Part shown: one piece after another, positions 33,059 to 41,265 of the stretch
How the letters are laid out: the number at the start of each line of letters is the position of its first letter
Numbering within the stretch: position 1 is the first letter of the stretch
Source of the DNA: Pseudomonadota bacterium
Lineage (GTDB): Bacteria > Pseudomonadota > Gammaproteobacteria > Steroidobacterales > Steroidobacteraceae
Length of the DNA: 43,783 nucleotides
Assembly: GCA_021780395.1 (NCBI GenBank)
Contig: JAJXYU010000187.1
Coordinates: forward strand, 1-43,783
Reading direction: 5' to 3'
Position numbers and translations under genes: made by a program
The notes under the pieces: model-generated
Database searches by the model: none
Seen by the model: the letters and a program-made list of their open reading frames with translations, nothing else
What the model was told of the DNA's origin: nothing

Positions 33059-35233
33059 ATGGACCGCCATCCACGTCCGTTCGACGACGTCGCCGAGTGC
33101 GTCGAGGCGACGCTCGCGCGCGTCGGTCCCCGAATCGGACTCGCTCTGCCGCTCGGAATCGGCAAGCCGCACGCGATCGCAAACGAGTTCTACCGGCGCG
33201 CTCGCCGCGACCGGTCGATCCGGTTGCAGATCTTCACCGCGTTGAGCCTCGAATTGCCCCGGGCGCGCAGCGAACTCGAGCGCCGCTTCCTCGCGCCGCT
33301 CGTCGACCGGGTCTTCGGGGACTTCGTGCCGCTCGACTACGTCGCCGACCTGCACGCGGGGACCGTCCCGGAGAACGTCGAGATCGTCGAGTTCTTCCTC
33401 GAGCCGGGCGCGTTCCTCGATTCGCCGCATGCCCAGCAGCACTACATCAGCAGCAATTACACCCACGTCGTCCGGGACCTCATGAACCGGGGCGTGAACG
33501 TGATCGCGCAGGTGGTCGCGAAGCGGGCGGCGCCGGGTGGCACCGAGTACAGCCTCGGGTCGAATCCGGATCTCACGCTCGAGCTCCTGCGGCGCCTGTC
33601 CGCACGGCGCGAGGCCGGCGCGCTCGTGGTGATCGGCGCGCCGAACCGGCAGATGCCGTTCATGCACGGACCGGCCGTGATCGGCGCCGAGCAGTTCGAC
33701 TTCCTCGTCGAACACCCGCGATACGAGACCGATCTGTACTCGCCGCCGAACGCGCGGCTGTCGACCATCGACTACGCGATCGGACTGCACGCCGCTCGGC
33801 TCGTCCGCGATGGCGGCACCCTGCAACTCGGGATCGGCGAGATCGGCGACGCGGTCGTCTACGCGTTGCAGTTGAGGCACCAGCGGAACCAGGAGTTCCG
33901 CGAGATCCATCGATTGATGCGCACGCCGGAGCGATTCGCGACGGCACCGGCGGCGATTGGCGGTGATGGGCCGTTCGAGACCGGGCTGTACGCGTGTACC
34001 GAGATGTTCCTCGACGGATTCCTCGAGCTCTATCGCGCCGGGATCCTGCGACGTCGCGTCTACGACGACGTGCGCGTCCAGCGCCTCCTCGCCGCGGGCA
34101 CGGTCGGCGAATCCGTGGACGGCGACTTCCTGCGGGCGCTGCCCGCCGCGGGATTCACGAGTCCGTTGACGAGGGACGACTTCGGCGTCCTGCAGCGGCT
34201 CGGTGTGTTTCGCACCGAGTGCCGGTACGACGACGGGCGGCTGCTCGGCCCCGACGGCGAGGAAGTCGACGCGCGCCTCGACGATCCGCGCTGCGTCGAT
34301 CGGATGATCGGGACCTGCTGCGGTCGCCGGCTGCGCGGCGGGGCGCTGTCGCACGCCGCGTTCTTCCTCGGATCGCGCGGCTTCTACGCGGCGTTGCGTG
34401 AGATGCCGGAGGACGAGCGCCGCCTGTTCCCGATGTGCGGGGTCGAGTTCACGAACGGGATCGACGACGAGGACCGGGCACTGAAGGTCGCGCAGCGCGC
34501 CCACGGACGCTTCGTGAACACCGCGATGCTCGCGACGCTGCTCGGCGCTGCGATCTCCGACGGGCTCGCCGACGGGCGGGTGGTGAGCGGCGTCGGTGGC
34601 CAGTACAACTTCGTCGCGATGGCGCACGGGCTGCCCGACGCCCGCTCGATCATCGCGGTCCGCAGCACCCGCGACCGGGGCGGACGCGTGACCTCGAACC
34701 TGGTCTGGAACTACGGTCACGTGACGATTCCGCGCCATCTGCGCGATCTCGTCGTGACCGAGTACGGCGTCGCCGACCTCCGTGGCCGATCGGACCAGGA
34801 CGTCGTCGCCGCGATGCTCAATGTCGCGGACTCACGGTTCCAGGATTCGCTCCTGCGCGAAGCGCAGGCGGCCGGCAAGATCTCGCGCGGCTACCGGATC
34901 CCGGACGTCCACCGCAACAACATGCCGCGAGCGCTCGAGGAACAGTTCCTGCTGCCGCGCGCGCGCGGCCTGTTCTCGGATTTTCCGTTCGGGACCGATC
35001 TGACCCGCGAGGAGATCGTGCTCGCCGAGGCGCTCGGCACGCTCGCCCGGCGCACGGCAAGGCCCGGCGGCAAGCTGCGCGCGATGCTCGCGAGCCTCTC
35101 GCAACGGCGGATCCCGACACGCGTCGAGCCGTACCTCGAACGGATGGGACTCGGTGCGCCGACCACGGGCGAGGAGCGGCGCTGGCGGCGTTTGCTCGCG
35201 CGCGAGCTCGCCTCGATGTCGCCGGTGCGCTGA
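33059..35233 (+). CDS. Acetyl-CoA hydrolase/transferase family protein (long form)
   Basis: A 724-residue class I CoA-transferase-fold protein. The N-terminal part has LGIGKPHAIANEFYRRA; the middle has GGTLQLGIGEIGDAVVYALQ and then ACTEMFLDGFLELYRAG, where Glu315 fits the catalytic glutamate of 4-hydroxybutyrate/acetate CoA-transferases. The C-terminal AcetylCoA_hyd_C-like part has VSGVGGQYNFVAMAHGLPDARSII, GRVTSNLVWNYGHVTIPRHLRDLVVTEYGVADLRGRSDQD. Typical members have 430-640 residues; here about 130 extra residues separate the catalytic Glu region from the C-terminal domain. It exchanges CoA between acyl-CoA and carboxylates or hydrolyses acetyl-CoA; the exact substrate is not predictable. 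Confidence 0.88.
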   Translation: MDRHPRPFDDVAECVEATLARVGPRIGLALPLGIGKPHAIANEFYRRARRDRSIRLQIFTALSLELPRARSELERRFLAPLVDRVFGDFVPLDYVADLHAGTVPENVEIVEFFLEPGAFLDSPHAQQHYISSNYTHVVRDLMNRGVNVIAQVVAKRAAPGGTEYSLGSNPDLTLELLRRLSARREAGALVVIGAPNRQMPFMHGPAVIGAEQFDFLVEHPRYETDLYSPPNARLSTIDYAIGLHAARLVRDGGTLQLGIGEIGDAVVYALQLRHQRNQEFREIHRLMRTPERFATAPAAIGGDGPFETGLYACTEMFLDGFLELYRAGILRRRVYDDVRVQRLLAAGTVGESVDGDFLRALPAAGFTSPLTRDDFGVLQRLGVFRTECRYDDGRLLGPDGEEVDARLDDPRCVDRMIGTCCGRRLRGGALSHAAFFLGSRGFYAALREMPEDERRLFPMCGVEFTNGIDDEDRALKVAQRAHGRFVNTAMLATLLGAAISDGLADGRVVSGVGGQYNFVAMAHGLPDARSIIAVRSTRDRGGRVTSNLVWNYGHVTIPRHLRDLVVTEYGVADLRGRSDQDVVAAMLNVADSRFQDSLLREAQAAGKISRGYRIPDVHRNNMPRALEEQFLLPRARGLFSDFPFGTDLTREEIVLAEALGTLARRTARPGGKLRAMLASLSQRRIPTRVEPYLERMGLGAPTTGEERRWRRLLARELASMSPVR

Positions 35234-35270
35234 GCCTCGACCGCGGCTTCGCCTCTTCGACGGTGCGCGC

Positions 35271-35732
35271 TCAGCGCACCGGCAATTCTCGCGACTTCTG
35301 CACGGTGCGGAGTGCGAACGAGGAATGCACGCGAGCGACGTTCGGCAGGCGGGTGAGGTGCTGGCTGTGGAGACGCTCGAAATCGGCGGTGTCGGCGAGC
35401 ACGACGCGCAACAGATAATCGTACTCGCCGGACATCAGATAACACTCCATGACCTCGGGCACCCGGCGCACCGCTTCCTCGAACGCGCGCAGCTGCGCCT
35501 GCTCCTGGCGTTCGAGCGTGATGTTCACGAAGACGTTCAACGGGCATCCCGCCTTCTGCTGATTGAGCAGCGCGGTGTAGCCCTCGATGAATCCAGCCTC
35601 CTCGAGCGCCCGCACGCGGCGCAGACACGCGGACTCGGACAGATTCACGGATTCGGCAAGCCGGTTGTTGGTGATGCGTCCGTCGAGTTGGAGCGCGCGA
35701 AGGATCGCGCGGTCATAGCGATCGAGCTTCAT
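35271..35732 (-). CDS. Lrp/AsnC family regulator, likely of alanine dehydrogenase
   Basis: A 153-residue Lrp-type protein. The N-terminal helix-turn-helix reads LDRYDRAILRALQLDGRITNNRLAESVNLSESACLRRVRALEEAGFI; the C-terminal RAM domain (CPLNVFVNITLERQ, VPEVMECYLMSGEYDYLLRVVLAD) binds amino acids. It is divergent from ald, the usual arrangement for a regulator that switches on alanine catabolism (AldR/BkdR-like). I start at ATG 35732, giving the family-typical MKLDRYD; ATG 35741 is possible. TAAAAT lies exactly 7 bases upstream of 35732, so transcription could begin on the A of the ATG. Confidence 0.92.
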   Translation of the reverse strand: MKLDRYDRAILRALQLDGRITNNRLAESVNLSESACLRRVRALEEAGFIEGYTALLNQQKAGCPLNVFVNITLERQEQAQLRAFEEAVRRVPEVMECYLMSGEYDYLLRVVLADTADFERLHSQHLTRLPNVARVHSSFALRTVQKSRELPVR

Positions 35733-35739
35733 GGTTCGC

Positions 35740-35745
35740 ATTTTA
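35740..35745 (-). promoter_or_regulatory. Candidate -10 element of the Lrp-type gene (leaderless)
   Basis: Read leftward, TAAAAT (five of six to consensus) is followed by seven bases and then the ATG. A start site at the usual distance would be the A of the start codon. No ribosome-binding site is present. Confidence 0.45.
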
Positions 35746-35751
35746 TTGCAA

Positions 35752-35775
35752 AAAATTGTCATACGGTCGAATTTT
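35752..35775. promoter_or_regulatory. A+T-rich dyad, candidate Lrp-type operator between lrp and ald
   Basis: AAAATT, 12 bases, AATTTT form an inverted repeat in the 152-base divergent region. Lrp-family operators are commonly A+T-rich imperfect dyads, and this one would overlap the -35 region of the regulator gene and lie upstream of the ald promoter. Confidence 0.4.
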
Positions 35776-35884
35776 CTTCCGTTCCAGACGCTCGATGACG
35801 CCGATTTCGCAGATCCTCCACTTCGTGGATCCGTAAGCTACGCGCGGCTTTTTCGAATCACCGACCTGCGGGGGAGCGGCATCC

Positions 35885-36988
35885 ATGAAAATCGGCGTAC
35901 CCAAAGAGATCAAAGTCCACGAATATCGCGTCGGCCTCGTACCGGCCGGCGTCTCGGAACTGGTGCGTGCGGGACACGAAGTCGTGGTCGAGACCGGCGC
36001 GGGCGCCGGGATCGGCTTCGACGACTCGCATTACCGTTCCGCGGGCGCGAACATCGCGCCGAATGCGGAGAAGGTCTTCGCGGGCGCGGAATTGATCGTC
36101 AAGGTCAAGGAGCCGCAGTTGTCGGAGTGCCGGATGCTGCGCGCGGACCAGACCTTGTTCACCTACCTGCATCTCGCGGCCGACCGCGAGCAAGCCCTCG
36201 CGCTGATGAAATCGGGTACGACCGCGATCGCGTACGAGACGGTCACGGCGACGGACGGTTCGTTGCCGCTGCTCACGCCGATGAGCGAAGTCGCAGGCCG
36301 GATGTCGGTACAGGTCGGCGCCACGTGCCTGCAGAAGGCGAACGGCGGCTTCGGCGTGCTGCTCGGCGGCGTTCCCGGCGTCGCGCCCGCGAAGGTCGTG
36401 ATCCTCGGCGGCGGCGTTTCCGGTACCCACGCGGCCGAGATGGCGGTCGGGCTGCGCGCCGACGTTACGGTCGTGGACCGCTCGGTGAAGCGCCTGCGCG
36501 AACTGTCGGCGATCTTCGGCAGCCAGTTGAAGACCCAGTACTCGACCGCGCACGCGATCGAGGAACTCGTCCGTGACGCGGACCTGGTGATCGGCGCGGT
36601 GCTGATCGCCGGCGCCGCGGCCCCGAAGCTGGTCACGCGCGACATGGTCCGGACGATGAAGGCGGGCGCCGTGCTCGTCGACATCGCGATCGACCAGGGC
36701 GGATGCTTCGAGACCAGCCGGCCGACGACGCATGCGGAGCCGACCTTCATCGAGGACGGCGTGATCCATTATTGCGTGACCAACATGCCGGGCGCGGTGC
36801 CGCGCACGTCGACCTTCGCGCTGACGAACGCGACCCTCCCCTATGTGAAGGCGATCGCGGACTCCGGGTGGCGGGAAGCGCTCGCCCGCGACCGCGGGCT
36901 CGCGCAGGGATTGAACGTCTACGCCGGCCACATCACGCACGACGCCGTCGCTCGTGCGCTCGACGTCGAGTGCCGGCCACTGCGCTGA
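35885..36988 (+). CDS. ald: Alanine dehydrogenase
   Basis: A 367-residue NAD-dependent enzyme that interconverts alanine with pyruvate and ammonia. MKIGVPKEIKVHEYRVGLVP starts the catalytic domain. Lys75 (VKVKEPQ) and His96 (TYLHLAAD) occupy the known catalytic positions, and the NAD-binding motif VVILGGGVSGTHAAEMA follows. DIAIDQGGCFETSRPTTH and YCVTNMPGAVPRTSTFALTNATLPY are conserved family segments. Length matches other bacterial Ald (about 370). GGGGGAG about 9 bases before the ATG is a good ribosome-binding site. Regulation by the divergent Lrp-type protein, with alanine as likely effector, is inferred from the arrangement. Confidence 0.96.
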   Translation: MKIGVPKEIKVHEYRVGLVPAGVSELVRAGHEVVVETGAGAGIGFDDSHYRSAGANIAPNAEKVFAGAELIVKVKEPQLSECRMLRADQTLFTYLHLAADREQALALMKSGTTAIAYETVTATDGSLPLLTPMSEVAGRMSVQVGATCLQKANGGFGVLLGGVPGVAPAKVVILGGGVSGTHAAEMAVGLRADVTVVDRSVKRLRELSAIFGSQLKTQYSTAHAIEELVRDADLVIGAVLIAGAAAPKLVTRDMVRTMKAGAVLVDIAIDQGGCFETSRPTTHAEPTFIEDGVIHYCVTNMPGAVPRTSTFALTNATLPYVKAIADSGWREALARDRGLAQGLNVYAGHITHDAVARALDVECRPLR

Positions 36989-37008
36989 CCGTCCGCTCGA
37001 TCGCAATC

Positions 37009-37042
37009 GATCCCTCCCCTGGGGGTCCCGCGGTCCGGGATC
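37009..37042. terminator. Possible hairpin between convergent ald and MFS genes
   Basis: GATCCC (37009-37014) pairs with GGGATC (37037-37042), with a further GC-rich pairing inside. It sits at the convergent ends of ald and the MFS gene. No T-run follows, so it is only a weak terminator candidate. Confidence 0.3.
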
Positions 37043-37043
37043 C

Positions 37044-38369
37044 TCAGGGGGGCGCATCCACCGGGGTCGACCCCTCGCCGTCCGGTGGCGCCGCCTCGCC
37101 CTCGGGCCCACCCCGATGGTACGGAATCCACGAATAGATCTCCGGCGACGTCTGCGGGTAGGTCAGGAACTCCTCGCGACCCTGCTCGACGGGTTCCGTC
37201 CGCCGCCGCGCCAGACGCCACAGCGCGAACACGGTGAACAACACGGTCAAGCCGAGTACGTAGGCGAAGAACGCGCCCGGCCGGCTTCGCTCGATCGCGA
37301 TCGTGCCCGTCGTCGGGCCGATCGCCGCCCCCAGCGCCCAGACGAACAACAGCGTCGAGGACAGCGCGATGTAGTCGCGGGACGGTGCGCGGTCGTTCGC
37401 ATGCGCGACGCCGACCGCATAGAGACTCTCGCCGAGTCCGCCGAACACCGCGAGCAGCACCACAAGCACCACGAACGGCGTGTGCTCGCTCACCCCGATC
37501 AGCACACCGGCGACGCCGAGAATCGCCGCGCCGAGCCCAATGAGCGCGTACAAGCGGTCGATGCGGTCGGAGAGATAGCCGATCGGCCATTGCAGCAGGA
37601 GGCTCCCCATCGAAAAACTCGCCATCAGGAGCACGATGCGCGCCTGGTCGAGACCGAGCCGCTCACCGAACAGGGGACCCGCGGTCGTGAATGCGGTCAA
37701 TATCAGTCCGTTCAGCAGGCAGGCGAGCACGCTCACCGGCGAGGTGCGCAAGGCCTTCGCAACCTGCAGATTCACCCGGTGCGGCCGCGCCGGAGCCCGC
37801 ACCTCGACCGCCGCCATGGGCACCAGGGCGAGCGTCGTCGCGATGCCGGCGATCAGCAGGAACTGCGGCCCGCTCGCGTCCAGATCGCGTCCGAGGAGCT
37901 CGCCGAATCCGAAGCACAAGCCATATACGAGCACGTAGACCGTGAGGATGCGCCCGCGCTGCTCGTTCGGCGACAGCGCATTGAGCCAGCTCTCGACGAC
38001 GACCGAGAGTCCGGCGGCGTTCAGCCCGATCAGGAATCGCAGCACGGCGATCCACGGCGCGCCGACCGCGAAGAACAAGCCGAGGATCGCGACCGATTTC
38101 AGGCCGGCGAACGTCGCGTAGGCGCGCTCCGATCCGACCGGCGCGATGATCCGGTGCGCGTGCAGACAGCCGACCAGGAAGCCCAGACCTTCGGCGCTGC
38201 CGAGCAGCCCGATCGTCCCCGCCGACAGACCGGCGGCGGAATACCGCAGCGGCAGCAGCGCGCCGAGCAGACCGGCGCCGACCATGGTCAGCCCGGTGCT
38301 CGCGAGCGGCGGCGCGAGGCGCAGCGCCACCGACCGCGAGGCATGGACTTCCGGGGGTGTCGTCGTCAC
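37044..38369 (-). CDS. MFS transporter, YcaD-like
   Basis: A 441-residue protein with about twelve hydrophobic segments. Segments LLGALLPLRYSAAGLSAGTIGLLGSAEGLGFLVG, RFLIGLNAAGLSVVVESWLN and PIGYLSDRIDRLYALIGL place it with the YcaD/UMF2 group of major facilitator proteins, whose substrates are mostly unknown. The C-terminal tail of about 50 residues (from PVEQGREEFLTYPQ) is hydrophilic and Pro/Glu-rich. It diverges from the amine-oxidation-like operon across 166 bases, so transport of the same substrate is a reasonable guess but not shown. TATAAT at 38409-38414 read leftward is a likely -10. Confidence 0.85.
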   Translation of the reverse strand: MTTTPPEVHASRSVALRLAPPLASTGLTMVGAGLLGALLPLRYSAAGLSAGTIGLLGSAEGLGFLVGCLHAHRIIAPVGSERAYATFAGLKSVAILGLFFAVGAPWIAVLRFLIGLNAAGLSVVVESWLNALSPNEQRGRILTVYVLVYGLCFGFGELLGRDLDASGPQFLLIAGIATTLALVPMAAVEVRAPARPHRVNLQVAKALRTSPVSVLACLLNGLILTAFTTAGPLFGERLGLDQARIVLLMASFSMGSLLLQWPIGYLSDRIDRLYALIGLGAAILGVAGVLIGVSEHTPFVVLVVLLAVFGGLGESLYAVGVAHANDRAPSRDYIALSSTLLFVWALGAAIGPTTGTIAIERSRPGAFFAYVLGLTVLFTVFALWRLARRRTEPVEQGREEFLTYPQTSPEIYSWIPYHRGGPEGEAAPPDGEGSTPVDAPP

Positions 38370-38408
38370 GTCATTCGGCGCCGCGATCGCTCGTTGGAGA
38401 GGCGATCG

Positions 38409-38414
38409 ATTATA
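38409..38414 (-). promoter_or_regulatory. Candidate -10 element for the YcaD-like MFS gene
   Basis: Read leftward this is a perfect TATAAT, 40 bases ahead of ATG 38369. No good -35 lies 16-18 bases further, so an activator may be needed. Confidence 0.4.
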
Positions 38415-38444
38415 GACACACGGGACCGGGCGGCGCCCGTCGCC

Positions 38445-38473
38445 TTGCTACTGGACGTTCGATCAATTAGGCT
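38445..38473 (+). promoter_or_regulatory. Promoter with BetI-like operator in the spacer
   Basis: TTGCTA (38445-38450) and TAGGCT (38468-38473) are 17 bases apart. The spacer is CTGGACGTTCGATCAAT, whose reverse strand reads ATTGATCGAACGTCCAG. From memory this resembles the imperfect dyad of BetI operators in bet gene promoters (a core like ATTGAACGTCCAAT). A repressor bound there would block RNA polymerase. A BetI-like gene lies in the same operon, so autoregulation is likely. The promoter is 62 bases ahead of ATG 38536. Confidence 0.6.
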
Positions 38474-38535
38474 GCCACCGCTCGTCGGACCGCGGCGGTG
38501 GGCGCCGGGAACGGGCACCTCGAGGGCCCTATTGT

Positions 38536-40608
38536 ATGCCGCGAAACCCGCGCTTCGACGTCTTGTTCGAACCCGTCCGGATCGGCCCGGTCACCGCACC
38601 CAACCGCTTCTACCAGGTACCGCATGCGAGCGGGATGACCAACGCCCTGCCCCACGTCCGGGCGAAGTTTCGCGAGACCAAGGCCGAGGGCGGCTGGGGC
38701 GTCGTCTGCACCGGTGCCGTATCGATCCATCCGAGCTCGGACGATGCGCCGCTGCCGTTCGCGTCCCTCTGGGACGAGGCGGACGTTCGCGCGCATGCGG
38801 CGATGACGGAGGCGGTCCACCGGCACGGTTCGCTGGCCGGCGTCGAACTGTGGCACGGCGGCGCGATCACGATGAACCGCACCAGCCGCCTCCCGCCCCT
38901 GTCACCGTCCGGGATGCCCTGGCTCTCGACGCACCTCGGCTTCATGGGGAATCTCCGGCCGAGGGCGATGGACCGCGCCGATATCCGCGAGCTGTTGCGC
39001 TGGCAGGCCGATGCCGCGAAGCGTGCGCTCGCCGCGGGTTTCGACATCGTGTACGTCTACGCCGGCATGGGCTATCTGCCGTACGAGTTCCTGCTGCCGG
39101 AATACAACCGGCGCACCGATGAGTACGGCGGATCGATCGCGAACCGCACGCGACTGGTCCGCGAGATGCTCGAGGTCACGCGCGACGCGGTCGGCGACCG
39201 CGCGGCGGTCGCGCTCAGGATCAGTCTCGAGGAATTGCGCGCGAAGCCCGGCACGCATGCGCCATCCGAGGCGCACGAGGTGGTCGAGGCGCTCGCGGAC
39301 GTGCCCGACCTGTGGGACGTGAAGATGGATTCGAGCCCGACCGACTGCGCGCCGTCGCGCTTCTCGCCGGAGGGCAGCCACGAGCCCGTGATCGAGTTCG
39401 TGAAGAAGGTCACGAAGAAGCCGGTCGTCGGCGTTGGCCGATTCACCTCGCCGGATTTCATGGTGTCGCAGATTCGCCGCGGCGTCCTCGACCTGATCGG
39501 CGGCGCGCGTCCGTCGATCGCGGACCCGTTCCTGCCCCGCAAGATCGACGAGGGGCGCGAACACGAGATCCGCGAATGCATCGGCTGCAACATCTGCATT
39601 TCGAGCTGGCACGACGGCGTGCCGGTGCGCTGCACCCAGAATCCGACCGCGGGCGAGGAATGGCGGCGCGGCTGGCATCCGGAACGCGTCGAGCCTGCGG
39701 CGAGCGACGCCTCGATCCTGGTCGTCGGCGGCGGTCCGTCGGGTCTCGAATGCGCGGTCACGCTCGCGCGACGCGGCTATCGCGTGACGATCGCCGACGC
39801 GGCCGCAGAATTCGGCGGCCGGCTGCGCTTCGAGACCGGCCTGCCGGGCTTGTCGACCTGGGGAAGGGTTGCCGACTGGCGCCTCGGGCAACTGCGTGGC
39901 CGCGCGAACGTCAGCCTGTTCCCCGGCAGCTCGCTCACCGTCGACGACGTTCTCGGGTCGGAGCATGCCCACGTCGTCGTCGCGACCGGCGCCCGCTGGA
40001 CGCGAATGCTGTACGCGACGATCGAGTTTCCGACCGAGCCGTTCGACGCGCCCCGCGTGTACACGCCGGACGACATCGCCGCCGGCGCGGTTCCCGAGGG
40101 CCCGGCCGTCGTGTTCGACTTCGACAACTACTACCTCGGCGGCGCGATCGCCGAGCGCCTCGCGCGGCACCAAGTCGAGACCCATTACGTGACGACCGCG
40201 GGCAGTGCGTCGGCGTGGACGTTCATGACGAACGAGTTGCCGCTCGTCCATCGCGCACTCGGGGCGGCCGGCGTCACGATCCACACCTTGCGTCGGATCG
40301 CTGGATTCGACGGTGAGGAGATCGCGCTCGCGGACGTGTTCACGAACGCCGAGCAGCGTCTGCGGTGCCGCTCGCTCGTGATCGTAGGCGTACGCGAACC
40401 GCGCGACGAGCTGTATCGCGAACTGCTCGCGCGAAGCGGGGAATTCGAGCGCGCCGGGATCCGCTCGGTGAGCCGCATCGGCGACGCGCTGGCGCCCGGA
40501 GCGATCGTGCACGCCGTCCATTCGGGACATCGGTACGCCCGCGAGTTCGACGCCGCGCCGACCGCGGTGCCGTACGTTCGCGACTTCCCGCTGCATCGTG
40601 GGCAGTAG
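38536..40608 (+). CDS. Trimethylamine-dehydrogenase-like FMN/4Fe-4S/FAD-fold oxidoreductase
   Basis: A 690-residue protein collinear with trimethylamine/dimethylamine dehydrogenase and the DgcA-type demethylases. An Old-Yellow-Enzyme barrel (FEPVRIGPVTAPNRFYQVPH, LAGVELWHGGA, FDIVYVYAGMGYLPYEFLLPEYNRRTDEYGGS, RPSIADPFLP) leads to the 4Fe-4S motif with Cys348, Cys351, Cys354 and Cys366 in ECIGCNICISSW...RCTQNPTAGEEWRRGWHPE, then an ADP-binding fold (ILVVGGGPSGLECAVTLARRGY). Differences: the Cys that covalently holds FMN in trimethylamine dehydrogenase is Ala31, and pocket residues Tyr60 and His172 appear replaced. So it is probably a demethylase or dehydrogenase for another N-methyl compound. 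First gene of the operon. Confidence 0.88.
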   Translation: MPRNPRFDVLFEPVRIGPVTAPNRFYQVPHASGMTNALPHVRAKFRETKAEGGWGVVCTGAVSIHPSSDDAPLPFASLWDEADVRAHAAMTEAVHRHGSLAGVELWHGGAITMNRTSRLPPLSPSGMPWLSTHLGFMGNLRPRAMDRADIRELLRWQADAAKRALAAGFDIVYVYAGMGYLPYEFLLPEYNRRTDEYGGSIANRTRLVREMLEVTRDAVGDRAAVALRISLEELRAKPGTHAPSEAHEVVEALADVPDLWDVKMDSSPTDCAPSRFSPEGSHEPVIEFVKKVTKKPVVGVGRFTSPDFMVSQIRRGVLDLIGGARPSIADPFLPRKIDEGREHEIRECIGCNICISSWHDGVPVRCTQNPTAGEEWRRGWHPERVEPAASDASILVVGGGPSGLECAVTLARRGYRVTIADAAAEFGGRLRFETGLPGLSTWGRVADWRLGQLRGRANVSLFPGSSLTVDDVLGSEHAHVVVATGARWTRMLYATIEFPTEPFDAPRVYTPDDIAAGAVPEGPAVVFDFDNYYLGGAIAERLARHQVETHYVTTAGSASAWTFMTNELPLVHRALGAAGVTIHTLRRIAGFDGEEIALADVFTNAEQRLRCRSLVIVGVREPRDELYRELLARSGEFERAGIRSVSRIGDALAPGAIVHAVHSGHRYAREFDAAPTAVPYVRDFPLHRGQ

Positions 40609-41251
40609 CACGCCGAAATTCAGACGCAAGAGCGCCGCCGTGCGGCGCCGCGCGTTGATCGACGCGACCTTGCGCAGCCTCGAGCGCCACGGCCGGGACG
40701 GCGCGTCGATTCGTCGAATCAGCGCGATCGCGGGTGTGTCGAGCGGTCTGATCAGCCACCACTTTCGCAACAAGGCGAAATTGATCGCCGCGGCGTACGA
40801 GTCGCTCGCGATCGAGCTGCAGGAGACGCTGTACCGGGATTCCGGTGCCGGCGATCGATCGCCGCGCGAACGCGTGAGCGCCTTCATCCGGGCATCGTTC
40901 GCGCCGTCGATACTCGAGCCGCGGATCCTCAACGTCTGGCTGGTGTTCTGGAGCATGGTGATGCGTGCGCCGGCGATGCGCGCGGTGCACGACCGGACCT
41001 ATCGCCGCTACCGGTCGATTCTCGGGAAGCTGCTGCAGTCGGTCGGCCGCACCCGGGGGGTGCGCGTGCGGGCGCGGCCTGCCGCGATCGCGCTGTCGGC
41101 GCTGCTCGACGGCCTGTGGATCGAGCTGTGCCTGAGTCCGGGAACCTTCCGGCCGACCGAGGCAGTGATGCTCTGCGAGAGCTGGGTCGACGCGCTGTGC
41201 GGCGGAGCACTGCCTCAGTTGCTGCAACCGGGGCGGCGGCGGTCGCCCTGA
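40598..41251 (+). CDS. BetI-like TetR-family repressor
   Basis: A 217-residue TetR protein. The N-terminal helix-turn-helix (RRRALIDATLRSLERHGRDGASIRRISAIAGVSSGLISHHFRNKAKLIAAAY) matches BetI, including the SGLISHHFRNK recognition helix. The C-terminal half also looks like BetI: LNVWLVFWSMVMRAPAMRAVHDRTYRRYRSILGKLL and ALSALLDGLWIELCLSPG. E. coli BetI represses choline-to-betaine genes and responds to choline. The GTG start at 40598 lies inside the dehydrogenase gene (11-base overlap), giving translational coupling. It is not next to betA/betB/betT, so its effector need not be choline. Confidence 0.88.
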   Translation: MGSSTPKFRRKSAAVRRRALIDATLRSLERHGRDGASIRRISAIAGVSSGLISHHFRNKAKLIAAAYESLAIELQETLYRDSGAGDRSPRERVSAFIRASFAPSILEPRILNVWLVFWSMVMRAPAMRAVHDRTYRRYRSILGKLLQSVGRTRGVRVRARPAAIALSALLDGLWIELCLSPGTFRPTEAVMLCESWVDALCGGALPQLLQPGRRRSP

Positions 41252-41265
41252 GGAACCGGGAATAC

